This document shows, one piece after another, positions 46,916-57,052 of a DNA stretch of 64,000 nt. Origin of the DNA: Achromobacter sp. B7 (GTDB taxonomy: Bacteria; Pseudomonadota; Gammaproteobacteria; Burkholderiales; Burkholderiaceae_B); NCBI RefSeq assembly GCF_003600685.1, contig NZ_CP032084.1, forward strand, positions 1,674,001 to 1,738,000. Direction: 5' to 3'. Position 1 is the first letter of the stretch. Each line of letters begins with the position of its first letter. Position numbers and translations under genes: made by a program. The notes under the pieces are model-generated. The model saw only the letters and a list, made by a program, of their open reading frames with translations, was not told where the DNA came from and made no database searches.

Positions 46916-48490
46916 ATGGCTGATGGCGAAAGCCTGCCTGGCGTGCGGACGCGCCCTCAACACCGGTATTCAATGCGCACCGGTCTGCTGACACTCGTCT
47001 TTGCCTGTATTTTGCCGGCCCTGGTCGTGGCGTCGGTGGCGGTGTACGAAAGTTACGTCGTCCAAAAAGACCGGATCCTGCGAGACACGATTTTCCTGGC
47101 TCGCAACCTTGCCGCCATCCTTGATCGCGAGCTGACCGGCGTTCAAGCCGGCTTGCAGATGCTGGCCACCTCGCCAGACCTGCTTAGCGGCGACCTTGCC
47201 AGTTTTCATCAGCGCGCGCGGGATTCGTTGCGTTTTCAGATCGTGGACAGTTATGTCCTGACCGACCACGACGGGCGCCAGCTGATCAATACCCTGGCGC
47301 CCTTTGGCGCGCCATTGCCTCTGAGCGGTGCGCCCGATGACCTGCGACGGGTATTCGCTACGCGGGCGCCGGTGCTGACCAGCCTGTTCATCGGCGGCGT
47401 CAGCAAGAAGCCGACGATTGCGATGGGTGTACCGGTGGTGCGGGCCGACAATGTGATTTACAGCCTGAACGTGGGCTTGTCCCCCGACCGTATCGGCCAC
47501 GCGCTGGCCCGGCGCGCCTTGCCCGAAGGCTGGGTGGCCGCGGTGCTGGATGGCTCGGGAACAATCATCGCTCGCACTCGCGACGGCGCGAAGTTCGTCG
47601 GCCAGAAGGCCGTGCCCGCGCTGGCGCAGGCCGTGCAGCAGGAAGGCGAAGGGGCGTTCGAATCCATCACCAAGGAAGGCACGCCGGTCTACACGGCGTT
47701 CAGCCGTTCGATGTTGTCGGACTGGACGGTTGTGGCGGGTGCGCCCATGAGTCTGGTCACCACGGATCTGTACCGGTCGATTGCCTGGATTGCCCTGGGC
47801 ACCTTGTTCGCGTTCGGCCTGGGGCTGTGGCTGGCGTTGCGTCTTGCCAGCCGCTTGACGTCTGCGGTGCAGGGGTTGGTCGGGCCGGCGTTGGCGTTGG
47901 GGGAGGGGCGCACCGTCGAGCTGGCGGGCACAAGCGTCAAAGAGGCAGAGGAAGTCGGCACGGCGTTGTTGCAGGCGTCCCGCATGCTGGCGCACGCGCA
48001 GCACCTGGCACACTACGACCCGTTGACGGGCCTGTGCAACCGGGTGCTGTTCGGTGAGCTCGTGCTGCGCGAATTAGCCGTGGCGCAGCGCAGCGGCGAA
48101 TCCTTCGCCATCCTGGCCATCGACCTTGACGGCTTCAAGGCGGTCAACGACCTGCACGGCCATGCCGCTGGCGACACCGTGCTGAAAGAGGCCGCGGACC
48201 GCATGGCGCGCGCGATCCGCGTGTCCGATGTGGCAGCCCGGCTGGGCGGCGACGAATTCGCGGTGCTGCTGCTGGGAGTGGGCCAGGAACAGGCACAGTC
48301 CGTGGCCGAGGCGCTGGTCGATAGCTTGTCTTTGCCCTATCCGGGCATCAGCGTGGGCGTGTCGGCCAGCGTGGGTATTGCCGTCTATCCCGACTCCGGT
48401 ATTACGATGTTGCAGCTGCTTGAGCGCGCCGATGTGGCGCTCTACAAGGCCAAAGGCGAAGGCAAGCGGCGGGTGGCGTGGGATCGCTAG
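46916..48490 (+). CDS. Membrane diguanylate cyclase (dCache-like sensor + GGDEF)
   Basis: 524 residues: one N-terminal membrane helix (LLTLVFACILPALVVASVAV), a periplasmic sensor of about 250 residues with the dCache-like DGSGTIIARTRD and VYTAFSRSMLSDWTVV features, a second helix (IAWIALGTLFAFGLGLWLAL), a HAMP-like stretch and a GGDEF domain. The active site GGDEF is at 444-448 and an I-site RVSD at 435-438, so it should make c-di-GMP with product inhibition. ATG 46916 has AAGGGGGAAG upstream; ATG 46895 is an alternative. Confidence 0.92.
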   Translation: MADGESLPGVRTRPQHRYSMRTGLLTLVFACILPALVVASVAVYESYVVQKDRILRDTIFLARNLAAILDRELTGVQAGLQMLATSPDLLSGDLASFHQRARDSLRFQIVDSYVLTDHDGRQLINTLAPFGAPLPLSGAPDDLRRVFATRAPVLTSLFIGGVSKKPTIAMGVPVVRADNVIYSLNVGLSPDRIGHALARRALPEGWVAAVLDGSGTIIARTRDGAKFVGQKAVPALAQAVQQEGEGAFESITKEGTPVYTAFSRSMLSDWTVVAGAPMSLVTTDLYRSIAWIALGTLFAFGLGLWLALRLASRLTSAVQGLVGPALALGEGRTVELAGTSVKEAEEVGTALLQASRMLAHAQHLAHYDPLTGLCNRVLFGELVLRELAVAQRSGESFAILAIDLDGFKAVNDLHGHAAGDTVLKEAADRMARAIRVSDVAARLGGDEFAVLLLGVGQEQAQSVAEALVDSLSLPYPGISVGVSASVGIAVYPDSGITMLQLLERADVALYKAKGEGKRRVAWDR

Positions 48491-48508
48491 CGCGGGGCGC
48501 CAGGCGGT

Positions 48509-48763
48509 TTACGCATCAGGCCGCGGCGGTTGCTGGGGCGCCAGCGCCGTCAGGACCTCGCCGGAATTCAACTGATATCGTCGCTCACCCAGGGCGATCA
48601 CGCCTTCTCCCTCAGAGGTTCTGAGGATGTACCGGGACGTCGCAAGCAGGGGCGGGCCGGACGCACCGGGCGTATCCGCTTGCAAGAAGACTTCGATCCG
48701 GTAAAGCCGGCCCGACTCCGTGCTGGCTAGCACATCGCTCAATCTGCGTATGGAAATGGCCAT
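48509..48763 (-). CDS. Hypothetical protein, 84 residues
   Basis: Soluble beta-rich small protein (RLYRIEVFLQ; RYILRTSEGEGVIALGERRYQLNSGEVLTAL). The pattern of alternating hydrophobic strands suggests a compact beta domain; I do not recognise the family. AGGGAG precedes the ATG at 48763 by about eleven bases. It is convergent with the cyclase and divergent from the YddG-like gene. Probably real, function unknown. Confidence 0.65.
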   Translation of the reverse strand: MAISIRRLSDVLASTESGRLYRIEVFLQADTPGASGPPLLATSRYILRTSEGEGVIALGERRYQLNSGEVLTALAPQQPPRPDA

Positions 48764-48934
48764 GCCGCTGATACTCCCTCTTGTTTGATGTTTCAGTGGG
48801 TCTGTCGCGTATCCCGGCGCGGTACTGGCCGCCCCGGTCGGTCACTACGATAACGATTGGTTTTCGCTACACTGCCCGCCTGCCGCCGCTCGGGTGCCAA
48901 ACGAGGGGCATCAAGCAAATTAGCGGAAACGGTA

Positions 48935-49840
48935 ATGCGATTCTCTCCCGGCCGGAATACGGCCACATTTTTCGGTCTGCTGGCGATCTTGCTTTGGGGC
49001 ACGGTCGTCGGCCTGATTCGCGGCGTCAGTGAGAATTTCGGCGCCGTCGGGGGCGCCGCGCTTATTTATACGGTAGGTTCAGCCTTCCTTGTGTGTCTGC
49101 TTGGGTTTCCGACGTTACGGAGTTTTCCGAGGCGTTATCTCTGGGTGGGCAGCATGCTGTTCGTTGCGTATGAGATCTGCCTGTCGCTATCCCTGGGGTT
49201 TGCGCTGGACCGCGCCCAAGCTATCGAGCTGGGCATCGTCAATTATCTTTGGCCTTGCCTGACTGTGCTGTTCGCCATTGCCATGAACGGGCAGCGCGCC
49301 AATGCCTGGGTGGTGCCCGGCATATTGCTGTCGGTATGCGGCATCGTGTGGGTCGTGGGCGGATCAAGCCTGTCTTGGGAACGCACACTGGCAAACATTT
49401 CCAGCAACCCCCTGAGTTATGGATTGGCATTGGGCGGCGCCATTATCTGGGCCGTGTATTGCAACGTGACCAAACGATATGCCGACGGTAAAAACGGCGT
49501 GACCTTGTTTTTCATGCTGACGGCGGCAGCCTTGTGGGCCAAGTACGGATTCAGCGCCGAACCGCCGTTGGCGTTTACCGTGCCCGCCACGCTTGAACTC
49601 GTTATTACCGGCGGTGCAATGGCTGCCGGTTACGCGCTGTGGAACGTGGGCATACTGAACGGCAACTTGACCTTGTTGGCGACGGCGTCCTATTTCACTC
49701 CGGTGCTGTCCACCTTTTTCGCAGCCGTATGGCTGTCTACCCGCTTGACCGCGTCATTCTGGCAAGGAGTGGCGATGGTCACAGCGGGCTCTTTGTTGTG
49801 TTGGGCAGCAACGAAAAGCAAAGCCGCTCGGGGCGTGTAG
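48935..49840 (+). CDS. yddG: Aromatic amino acid exporter YddG-like (DMT superfamily)
   Basis: 301 residues with ten membrane helices in two EamA repeats. It follows the YddG pattern: FGLLAILLWGTVVGLIRGVSE, LGIVNYLWPCLTVLFAI, AIIWAVYCNVTKRYADGKNG and ALWNVGILNGNLTLLATASYFTP. YddG exports Phe, Tyr, Trp and related compounds in E. coli. ATG 48935 is the family start; upstream in-frame codons have no conserved sequence. It is unlinked to aroG. General drug/metabolite export is the alternative. Confidence 0.88.
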   Translation: MRFSPGRNTATFFGLLAILLWGTVVGLIRGVSENFGAVGGAALIYTVGSAFLVCLLGFPTLRSFPRRYLWVGSMLFVAYEICLSLSLGFALDRAQAIELGIVNYLWPCLTVLFAIAMNGQRANAWVVPGILLSVCGIVWVVGGSSLSWERTLANISSNPLSYGLALGGAIIWAVYCNVTKRYADGKNGVTLFFMLTAAALWAKYGFSAEPPLAFTVPATLELVITGGAMAAGYALWNVGILNGNLTLLATASYFTPVLSTFFAAVWLSTRLTASFWQGVAMVTAGSLLCWAATKSKAARGV

Positions 49841-49873
49841 CCCGGGGCGGCGATTACCGAAGGTTAAAAACAA

Positions 49874-50065
49874 TCAGTCGATCAGCATGGATTGCGCCAC
49901 CGCGTATCCCAACGGGATAAGCAACAACGACGCAAAAGTTGAACTGACAATCGCCGCCGATATCTTCAGCCAGGGCTCGGGGCCCGCGCTTCGAATCGTT
50001 TGAACCACTAATCCGACGATACCCATAACCATCAAACAGCTCATTACCACTGCTACGTAAGTCAT
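49874..50065 (-). CDS. Small two-helix membrane protein, 63 residues
   Basis: Two hydrophobic stretches (VAVVMSCLMVMGIVGLVV; SSTFASLLLIPLGYAV) joined by a short polar loop (QTIRSAGPEPWLK). GGAGACAAC directly before the ATG supports the start. Family not recognised; an inner-membrane location is predicted. Confidence 0.7.
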   Translation of the reverse strand: MTYVAVVMSCLMVMGIVGLVVQTIRSAGPEPWLKISAAIVSSTFASLLLIPLGYAVAQSMLID

Positions 50066-50326
50066 GTTGTCTCCGTCCTCGCCTGATTAAAGGGATTCGG
50101 CGCCGCGTTGTACGGTCTGTATGTGTGAACTGATTGTGCGCCTGTATTTGCGGACTTGGCCCTAGGGTTTTCCTGGCGCGGGGATCTCGGTGTGGCGTTT
50201 TTGCCGCGCGGTCCGCAGCATGAATTCGTGTGCGGTTGCAGCAATTCAAACGGTGTACGCCAAGGGCTTCATGCATCCACGGTTTGCGCTACGATGGCGG
50301 CGTCCCATCCTGGAAAAGGCGGCAAC

Positions 50327-50578
50327 ATGCCGAACAGATTGCGCCCTGGCACGCGTGCCACGCTTCAAGTCAGGCAACTGCTGCCGGGCGAATTCGCCTG
50401 GATCATCACGTTGCTGGATCCCGAAACCGGCAATGTGCACAGCACCAATTATTCTGAAAAGCGATATGGCAGCCAGGATGAAGCTTCGGTTGCCGGTAAG
50501 GCCGCAATCATGAAAATCCTGGGTAAAGACGGAAATAATGCCGTGGCGATAAGCCGGGACGGCAAACCCAAGCCGTGA
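50327..50578 (+). CDS. Hypothetical protein, 83 residues
   Basis: Basic soluble protein starting MPNRLRPGTRATLQVRQL, with strands in EFAWIITLLDPETGNVHSTN and a helix in ASVAGKAAIMKIL. AAAAGGCGGCAAC precedes the ATG. No family recognised. It stands alone and ends at a good intrinsic terminator, which supports it being a true gene. Confidence 0.7.
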   Translation: MPNRLRPGTRATLQVRQLLPGEFAWIITLLDPETGNVHSTNYSEKRYGSQDEASVAGKAAIMKILGKDGNNAVAISRDGKPKP

Positions 50579-50603
50579 AGCCGCCTCGCTGTTGAATGAC
50601 CGG

Positions 50604-50626
50604 AAGCCCTCGCAAGAGGGCTTTTT
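50604..50626 (+). terminator. Intrinsic terminator
   Basis: AAGCCCTC / GAGGGCTT with GCAA loop and T6 tail, after the 83-residue gene. Confidence 0.88.
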
Positions 50627-50771
50627 TGCGCGCGGTGGTAATGGCTAATGGGAGCGGAGGACGCGTAGGGCGGGTACGGCGGGGACGGGGTGGTGGGACG
50701 TTGCCGGTGCCGGGAACGCCGCTTGCTGAAGGGCAGGGCGGTGCACTTTGCGCCACAGAGGAGAACCGATC

Positions 50772-50963
50772 ATGCCCCAGTCCCCGCATCGAGAGCCCGG
50801 CTTGCCGGACGATCTGCCGCCGGATGACCCGTCGTTGCCCGGCAACCTGCCGCCCGACGATCCCCTGTCGGACCCGAATCAGCCCCCGGATGATCCGCCG
50901 CTGCAGGACCCCACACCGCCTGCGCCGGACCCCCGCATGCCGGGCGCGATCGACCTGGCCTGA
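50772..50963 (+). CDS. Small Pro/Asp-rich acidic protein, 63 residues
   Basis: The sequence is built from degenerate repeats of LPPDDPSLPGN and QPPDDPPLQ type; roughly a third of residues are Pro and a fifth Asp. It has no hydrophobic segment and should be disordered. The start is supported by AGAGGAGAACCGATC. I do not know its function. It sits 45 bases before a 24-residue membrane peptide and in front of a membrane protein gene, and may belong to one unit with them. Confidence 0.68.
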   Translation: MPQSPHREPGLPDDLPPDDPSLPGNLPPDDPLSDPNQPPDDPPLQDPTPPAPDPRMPGAIDLA

Positions 50964-51007
50964 GCGCCACGTCCACTTTTTTCGATAACCCTGAGAAGGA
51001 GTCTGTC

Positions 51008-51082
51008 ATGCGTTCCATTTTGCTTTGGCTGCTTGGCGTGCCTATTCCCATCATCATTCTGCTGGCGCTTTTCTGGCATTGA
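51008..51082 (+). CDS. 24-residue single-helix membrane peptide
   Basis: A very short frame starting MRSILLWLLGVPIPIIIL and ending in WH, nearly all hydrophobic: one membrane helix. GAGAAGGAGTCTGTC before the ATG is one of the best ribosome sites in the window. It is below usual annotation limits. Placement between the Pro/Asp-rich gene and the 302-residue membrane protein suggests a small regulator or subunit; toxin-like action is possible. Function not known. Confidence 0.62.
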   Translation: MRSILLWLLGVPIPIIILLALFWH

Positions 51083-51164
51083 TGCCGGTTGGCCGTCTCG
51101 TGCATCCGCGTCGGTGCGGCGTTGCACGCAGCCGGCGTGAAATAACAATGAACAAGGAATCACC

Positions 51165-52073
51165 ATGGAAAACGCATCATCTTTGAGCCAACCCTACGGC
51201 GCCGTGCCGCCACGCGAGTCGGCGATATCGGCGGTGTCCTGGGCCGCGGTATTCGCGGGTGCCGTAATCGCCGCGGCGCTGTCATTGGCCTTGTTTGCCG
51301 GCGGTACCGGCCTGGGCTTCCTGTCGGTGTCGCCCTGGGGCGATGAGGGCATGTCCGCGCCCGCCGTGGGCATCAGCATCATTGCGTGGATGCTGTTCAC
51401 GCAGATCGTGTCGTACGGTATCGGCGGCTACGTCGCGGGGCGCCTGCGCACCAAGTGGGTGGACGTGCATTCCGACGAGATCTATTTTCGCGACACGGCC
51501 CACGGCTTTCTGGTGTGGGCACTGAGCGCGGTTGTCAGCGCGGCCTTGCTGGGTTCGGCCATTGCCACGTTGGCGTCCGGCGCGGCCAAGGCGGGCGCGT
51601 CGGTGGCTGCCGGTGCAGGCACGGCGGTGACGGCCACGGCCGCGGCCGGCGCCAGCGGCGGTGGCATGGATCGCGCAACGGAGTACTTCACCGATACGTT
51701 GCTGCGTTCGGACCGGCCCGAAGCGGCCGGCGACCGTAACGCCGCCCGCACGGAAGTCGGCCGCATCGTGGCCATGAGCCTGGCGCGTGGTGACATGACG
51801 CCCGAAGACCGCGACTACGTGGCAAAGGTCGTGGCCGCGCAAACCGGTCAGGAACCTGCCGTGGCGCAGCGCCGTGTCGAGCAGACCATCGCCAACGCCA
51901 AAAAGGCCGCCGAAGACGCCAAGCAAAAGGCCAAGGAAGCGGCCGACAAGGCGCGCAAGGCAGCCGCCGCGTTCGCGCTGTGGGGCTTCGCATCGATGCT
52001 GATCGGCGCCTTCGTCGCCAGCCTGGCCGCAACCTGGGGCGGAAAGCGTCGCGATACGCTTCGCAAGCTGTAA
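51165..52073 (+). CDS. Membrane protein of unknown function, 302 residues
   Basis: Four hydrophobic segments: about 22-54 and 70-93 (VGISIIAWMLFTQIVSYGIG), 112-140 (FLVWALSAVVSAALLGS) and 272-292 (FALWGFASMLIGAFVASL). Before the last is a Lys/Ala/Glu coiled coil (KKAAEDAKQKAKEAADKA). AACAAGGAATCACC precedes the ATG. I recognise it only as a conserved inner membrane protein seen near envelope-stress genes. It ends at a terminator before tRNA-CAT. Confidence 0.78.
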   Translation: MENASSLSQPYGAVPPRESAISAVSWAAVFAGAVIAAALSLALFAGGTGLGFLSVSPWGDEGMSAPAVGISIIAWMLFTQIVSYGIGGYVAGRLRTKWVDVHSDEIYFRDTAHGFLVWALSAVVSAALLGSAIATLASGAAKAGASVAAGAGTAVTATAAAGASGGGMDRATEYFTDTLLRSDRPEAAGDRNAARTEVGRIVAMSLARGDMTPEDRDYVAKVVAAQTGQEPAVAQRRVEQTIANAKKAAEDAKQKAKEAADKARKAAAAFALWGFASMLIGAFVASLAATWGGKRRDTLRKL

Positions 52074-52190
52074 AGCAGAAGCAGGCGGACGGGGCAGACG
52101 GAGGCGGAAGCGCCCCGGGCGCTTTGCGCTAATTTTGCGCAAGGGGGGGCAGCGCTTAAGCCCCCCGCCCCGGCCGCAGTCCTGCAATGC

Positions 52191-52221
52191 AAAAGGCCCT
52201 CACCGAAGTGAGGGCCTTTTT
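52191..52221 (+). terminator. Bidirectional intrinsic terminator
   Basis: AAAGGCCCTCAC / GTGAGGGCCTTT with CGAA loop and T5; separates the membrane protein gene and the convergent tRNA gene. Confidence 0.88.
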
Positions 52222-52228
52222 AAATTCT

Positions 52229-52305
52229 TGGTGGCGCATCCCTGATTCGAACAGGGGACCTGCGGATTATGATTCCGTCGCTCTAACCGGCTGAGCTAAT
52301 GCGCC
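52229..52305 (-). tRNA. tRNA with CAT anticodon (tRNA-Met, elongator type likely)
   Basis: A 77-base cloverleaf on the minus strand with encoded CCA. Acceptor GGCGCAT/ATGCGCC is fully paired; D-arm GCTC/GAGC, T-arm with GTTCGAAT, and the anticodon loop ATCATAA gives CAT. The lack of a C1-A72 mismatch argues against initiator tRNA. tRNA-Ile2 (CAT modified to lysidine) also has CAT; the arms look more like elongator tRNA-Met but this cannot be settled by eye. Confidence 0.93.
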
Positions 52306-52442
52306 AACTTGTCCTGCTTTCCCCGTTTTTCAGTGCCCGGTTTGTTTCCAAATCCGTGTCGCTGATCAACGAAGAACGAAATTCTAGCATAAAACTTTTT
52401 TCGCGTGCAAGCGGGCGGCAAGCGAAAAATCAGCGTGCCTTT

Positions 52443-53759
<1,317 letters not shown>

Positions 53760-53794
53760 GGCGATCCTCCAGTGGCGTTGATGAACTGCCCGCG

Positions 53795-54772
53795 TCATGC
53801 ACGGGCGCTGAAAACCGAGAACCAGCCGCGCGAATCCGACCAGTGGGCAATGTCGCCAAAGCCGGCGCGTTGCAGCAGGTCCGAGAACGCTTGCGGCGTG
53901 AACTTGTAGGAATTTTCGGTATGGATGCGTTCGCCTTCGCGAAATTCGCGCTGGCCCCCGGGCCACGACACGCGCACCGCGCGTAGCGCTTCAAGATGCA
54001 TTTCCACGCGCGACCGGGCGCTGTTGAACAGGGCGACGTGGCGCCAGTCGGCCACGTCGAAATCGCTGTCCAGCACGTTGTTCACGTGCCGCAGCAAGTT
54101 CAGATTGAACGCCGCGGTCAGGTGTAGTGCATCGTCATAAGCGGGCTCAAGCACCTGCTTGGGCTTGACCCGGTCTACCCCCACCAGCAGTCCGCCACCG
54201 GCGCATTGCGCGCGGATGCGCTTGAGCATGGCAAGCGCACTGTCCGGATTCAGGTTGCCGATGCTGGAGCCGGGGTAGAAGAACAGGCGCTGCGCAGGCG
54301 GAACGCCCGCCGGCAACGCAAGAATTTGTGAGAAATCCTGGCCCACCGGAGTCACTTCCAGGTCGGGGTACGACAAGCGCAGGCGTTCCACGGCGGCTTG
54401 AAGATAATCGGCCGAGATATCGATGGGGATGTAGTGCTTGGGGCGTAAGCGCGCGAACAGGCGCTCGGCCTTGACGCAATCGCCCGCGCCCAGATCGATC
54501 ATCGACTGCACCGGCCCGATGTGGCGTGCGATGTCGTGGGCGTGATTCTGAAAAATCTCGGCTTCGCAGCGCGTCGGGTAGTACTCGGGCAGTTGGGTAA
54601 TGGCCGTGAACAGCGACGAACCCAGCGCGTCGTACAAAAACTTGGGGTCGATATGCGCCGGATCATCCAGCAAGCCGTCGCGCAGCTCTGCCTGTTCGGG
54701 ACGGGGGGCCTGGGCCTCGTGCGCCACGAAAGACGGCGCCGCGGGGGCAAGCATTGCAGAAGGGGAAACCAT
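53795..54772 (-). CDS. egtD: L-histidine N-alpha-methyltransferase EgtD
   Basis: 325 residues. It trimethylates histidine to hercynine with SAM, first step of ergothioneine synthesis. Family marks: YDALGSSLFTAITQLPEYYP, the SAM loop MIDLGAGDCVK (92 onward), FYPGSSIGNLNP and the C-terminal ENSYKFTPQAF. AAAGGAATGAACGC precedes ATG 54772. First gene of egtD-egtB. Confidence 0.95.
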   Translation of the reverse strand: MVSPSAMLAPAAPSFVAHEAQAPRPEQAELRDGLLDDPAHIDPKFLYDALGSSLFTAITQLPEYYPTRCEAEIFQNHAHDIARHIGPVQSMIDLGAGDCVKAERLFARLRPKHYIPIDISADYLQAAVERLRLSYPDLEVTPVGQDFSQILALPAGVPPAQRLFFYPGSSIGNLNPDSALAMLKRIRAQCAGGGLLVGVDRVKPKQVLEPAYDDALHLTAAFNLNLLRHVNNVLDSDFDVADWRHVALFNSARSRVEMHLEALRAVRVSWPGGQREFREGERIHTENSYKFTPQAFSDLLQRAGFGDIAHWSDSRGWFSVFSARA

Positions 54773-55115
54773 GCGTTCATTCCTTTTTTGAGGCAGTTGA
54801 AGCGCATTGCAAGGGGGTTATTGTGGCGGCCAGGGGGGCTGCGGTGTCAAGCGCTAAGCCGCTGAATGCAATGGACTTTTACGAAATCGAAGCAGCGGGC
54901 CGAACCAGGGATGCCGCCCGCCCGGCGCTTCGCGGTAGCCCTACAGCAAGTTTCGGGCCGCTGAAATATCGGATTACGGCTGGTTGCGAAAGCTGGAGCG
55001 GCGCCGCCAAATGATCGGCACAATGGGGACATGGTCAACGGGGTGGCGTCGTTGACGTTGCGGCAACGCGGCGTGGCTCTCCCCCCTTGCGACCCCAATC
55101 TTCAAAGGAGCGACT
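54773..55115. other. Gene-free region between divergent egtD and DUF883 genes
   Basis: 343 bases containing both promoters by inference. No convincing reading frame: an 86-codon plus-strand frame starting in the egtD ribosome region has no family features. Nothing else distinct was seen, apart from the AAAGGAGCGACT ribosome site before 55116. Confidence 0.55.
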
Positions 55116-55448
55116 ATGAATCGAAAGCACCAACGCGCCGAGATGGCTCTGCACCGTGACCGGGTCAACGACAGCTTCCGCGATCTGCTCTCTGGAACCG
55201 AAGACCTCTTGCGTTCGACGGCTTCTTATACGGGCTCCGAGATTGAATCCGCCCGTGCTCGGCTGAAGTCGCAACTTGCCGAAGCGCGCCACCATGCGGG
55301 TGATTGGGAAGGCGCGGCACGCGAACGTGCTTATCGCGCCAAGGCCTACGCCGATGAATACGTGCACGAACATGCCTGGAAGTCGGTGGGCGTGGCGGCA
55401 TTGGTAGGCGCCTTGCTGGGCTGCCTGGTGGCCAGCGGCCGGCGTTAA
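55116..55448 (+). CDS. DUF883 (ElaB/YqjD) family protein
   Basis: 110 residues: a long N-terminal amphipathic helix region (RVNDSFRDLLSGTEDLLRST; SARARLKSQLAEARHHAG) and a C-terminal membrane anchor (SVGVAALVGALLGCLVASGRR), the ElaB/YqjD design. Such tail-anchored proteins bind ribosomes at the inner membrane in stationary phase in E. coli. The strong AAAGGAG site fixes the start. It lies 12 bases before the PLD-family gene and is probably co-transcribed. Confidence 0.88.
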   Translation: MNRKHQRAEMALHRDRVNDSFRDLLSGTEDLLRSTASYTGSEIESARARLKSQLAEARHHAGDWEGAARERAYRAKAYADEYVHEHAWKSVGVAALVGALLGCLVASGRR

Positions 55449-55460
55449 GCCGCAGTCGCC

Positions 55461-56999
55461 ATGAGACCACCACCGGCCTTGGGCCGGGTAGTACGCGCGC
55501 CGGGCGCGCCTTCGTGGCTGCCCGGCGCGCGTCGTGGGGCGCACGCATTGGTGCTGGCGTGCGCGGCCACGCTGCTGGCGGCCTGCGCCCGCGTGCCGGA
55601 CGCCGATGAACGCCAGGCCCGTAAAGAACAGGCGGGGCTGTCCGCCGAGGCCGCACGCGAAAGCTATCGGCGCGGGCAAGGCATTGTGGCCGACCCCAAC
55701 ACGCCGAAGGATGATTTCCTGGCGCGTCACCTGGCGGTCGAGCAAGCCGTCAGCGGCGCGCCTCTGTCGCCCGGCAATCAAGTCAAGTTGCTGGCCGACG
55801 GGCCCACGACCTATCAAGCGATGCTCAAATCCATTGCACAGGCGCGCCGCTATGTGCACATGGAGACCTATATTTTTGAAGACGACGCCGAAGGCGCGCG
55901 CTTTGCCGAGGCGCTTATCGCCGCGCGCAATCGCGGCGCCGAAGTGTCTTTGATGGTCGACGCGGTGGGCACCATCAAGACGCCCGACGCCCTGTTTCAA
56001 CGCTTGCGCGACGCAGGCGTTCAGGTGGCGGTGTTCAACCCCGTCAACCCGGTCGCCGCGCGCGCGGGGTGGTCACCGAACCAGCGTAATCACCGCAAGG
56101 TGCTGGTGGTTGACGGCAAGGTCGGCTACCTGGGCGGCATCAATGTCAGCAGCGTTTATGAGTCGTCGCCGGGGGCGGCCTCGGGCTCGACCCCCGGGTC
56201 GGGTGGTAAATCCAGTGGCGGCTCGGGCAGCGGCGCGGGTAAAGAGGCTGATGCCAAGCCCGATGATGCAAAACAAGACGGCCCGAAGGCCAAGGGCGAT
56301 GCCAAGGCCGCGCCATGGCGCGATACGCACTTGCGCATCGAAGGGCCGGCCGTGGCGCAGCTGGAACAGGTGATTCAGGCGGGCTGGGCGTCGCAATCGG
56401 ATGAACCGATCAAGGGCGGCGGCACGCATGTCGCGCCGCCGACGGGGTCGACCACCGTGCGCATCCTGGCGAATCAACCCGATCGCAGCGACGGCTATAC
56501 CGTCTATCTGACGCTGATGTCGGCATTTGAAAGCGCGCAGAAATCCATCCACATCACCATGGCGTACTTCGTGCCCGACCCGGCCTTTATCGACGTGTTG
56601 TCGGCCGCCGCGCGGCGCGGTGTCGATGTGGTGTTGGTGTTGCCCGGGTTCAGCGATTCGTCGCTGGTCTTTAACGCCGGCCGCTCGCATTACACCGATC
56701 TGCTGGAAGCCGGCGTCAAGCTCTACGAGCGCCGCGATGCCTTGTTGCATGCCAAGACGGCGGTGGTGGACGGCGTCTGGTCCACGGTGGGGTCCAGCAA
56801 TATGGACTGGCGCAGTTTCGCGCTGAACTACGAGATCAACGCGGTCGTGCTGGGCCCGGAATTCGCCGGCGAAATGGAAGCGCTGTTCCAGCGCGACGTT
56901 GCCGATTCCGTGCCCATCACCCCGGAAACCTGGCGGCAGCGTGGGGTGGACGATCGGTTCATGGAGTTCTTTTCGCGGATGTTCGAACGCTGGCTGTAG
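55461..56999 (+). CDS. Phospholipase D family lipoprotein, cardiolipin synthase-like
   Basis: 512 residues with two HKD motifs: HRKVLVVD at 211-218 and HAKTAVVD at 430-437, followed by GSSNMDWRS. A Sec signal ends in LLAAC (Cys near 43), suggesting a lipoprotein, unlike membrane-embedded ClsA. A low-complexity Gly/Ser then Lys/Asp/Ala insert (about 233-277) interrupts the fold between the motifs. It could make cardiolipin from phosphatidylglycerol or act as a phospholipase. The ribosome site is weak, consistent with coupling to the DUF883 gene. Confidence 0.86.
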   Translation: MRPPPALGRVVRAPGAPSWLPGARRGAHALVLACAATLLAACARVPDADERQARKEQAGLSAEAARESYRRGQGIVADPNTPKDDFLARHLAVEQAVSGAPLSPGNQVKLLADGPTTYQAMLKSIAQARRYVHMETYIFEDDAEGARFAEALIAARNRGAEVSLMVDAVGTIKTPDALFQRLRDAGVQVAVFNPVNPVAARAGWSPNQRNHRKVLVVDGKVGYLGGINVSSVYESSPGAASGSTPGSGGKSSGGSGSGAGKEADAKPDDAKQDGPKAKGDAKAAPWRDTHLRIEGPAVAQLEQVIQAGWASQSDEPIKGGGTHVAPPTGSTTVRILANQPDRSDGYTVYLTLMSAFESAQKSIHITMAYFVPDPAFIDVLSAAARRGVDVVLVLPGFSDSSLVFNAGRSHYTDLLEAGVKLYERRDALLHAKTAVVDGVWSTVGSSNMDWRSFALNYEINAVVLGPEFAGEMEALFQRDVADSVPITPETWRQRGVDDRFMEFFSRMFERWL

Positions 57000-57052
57000 C
57001 GCCCGCGTTCGAACATCGGCCCTAGCTGTCTCAAGCGGTCAGCGCTGCGTGG

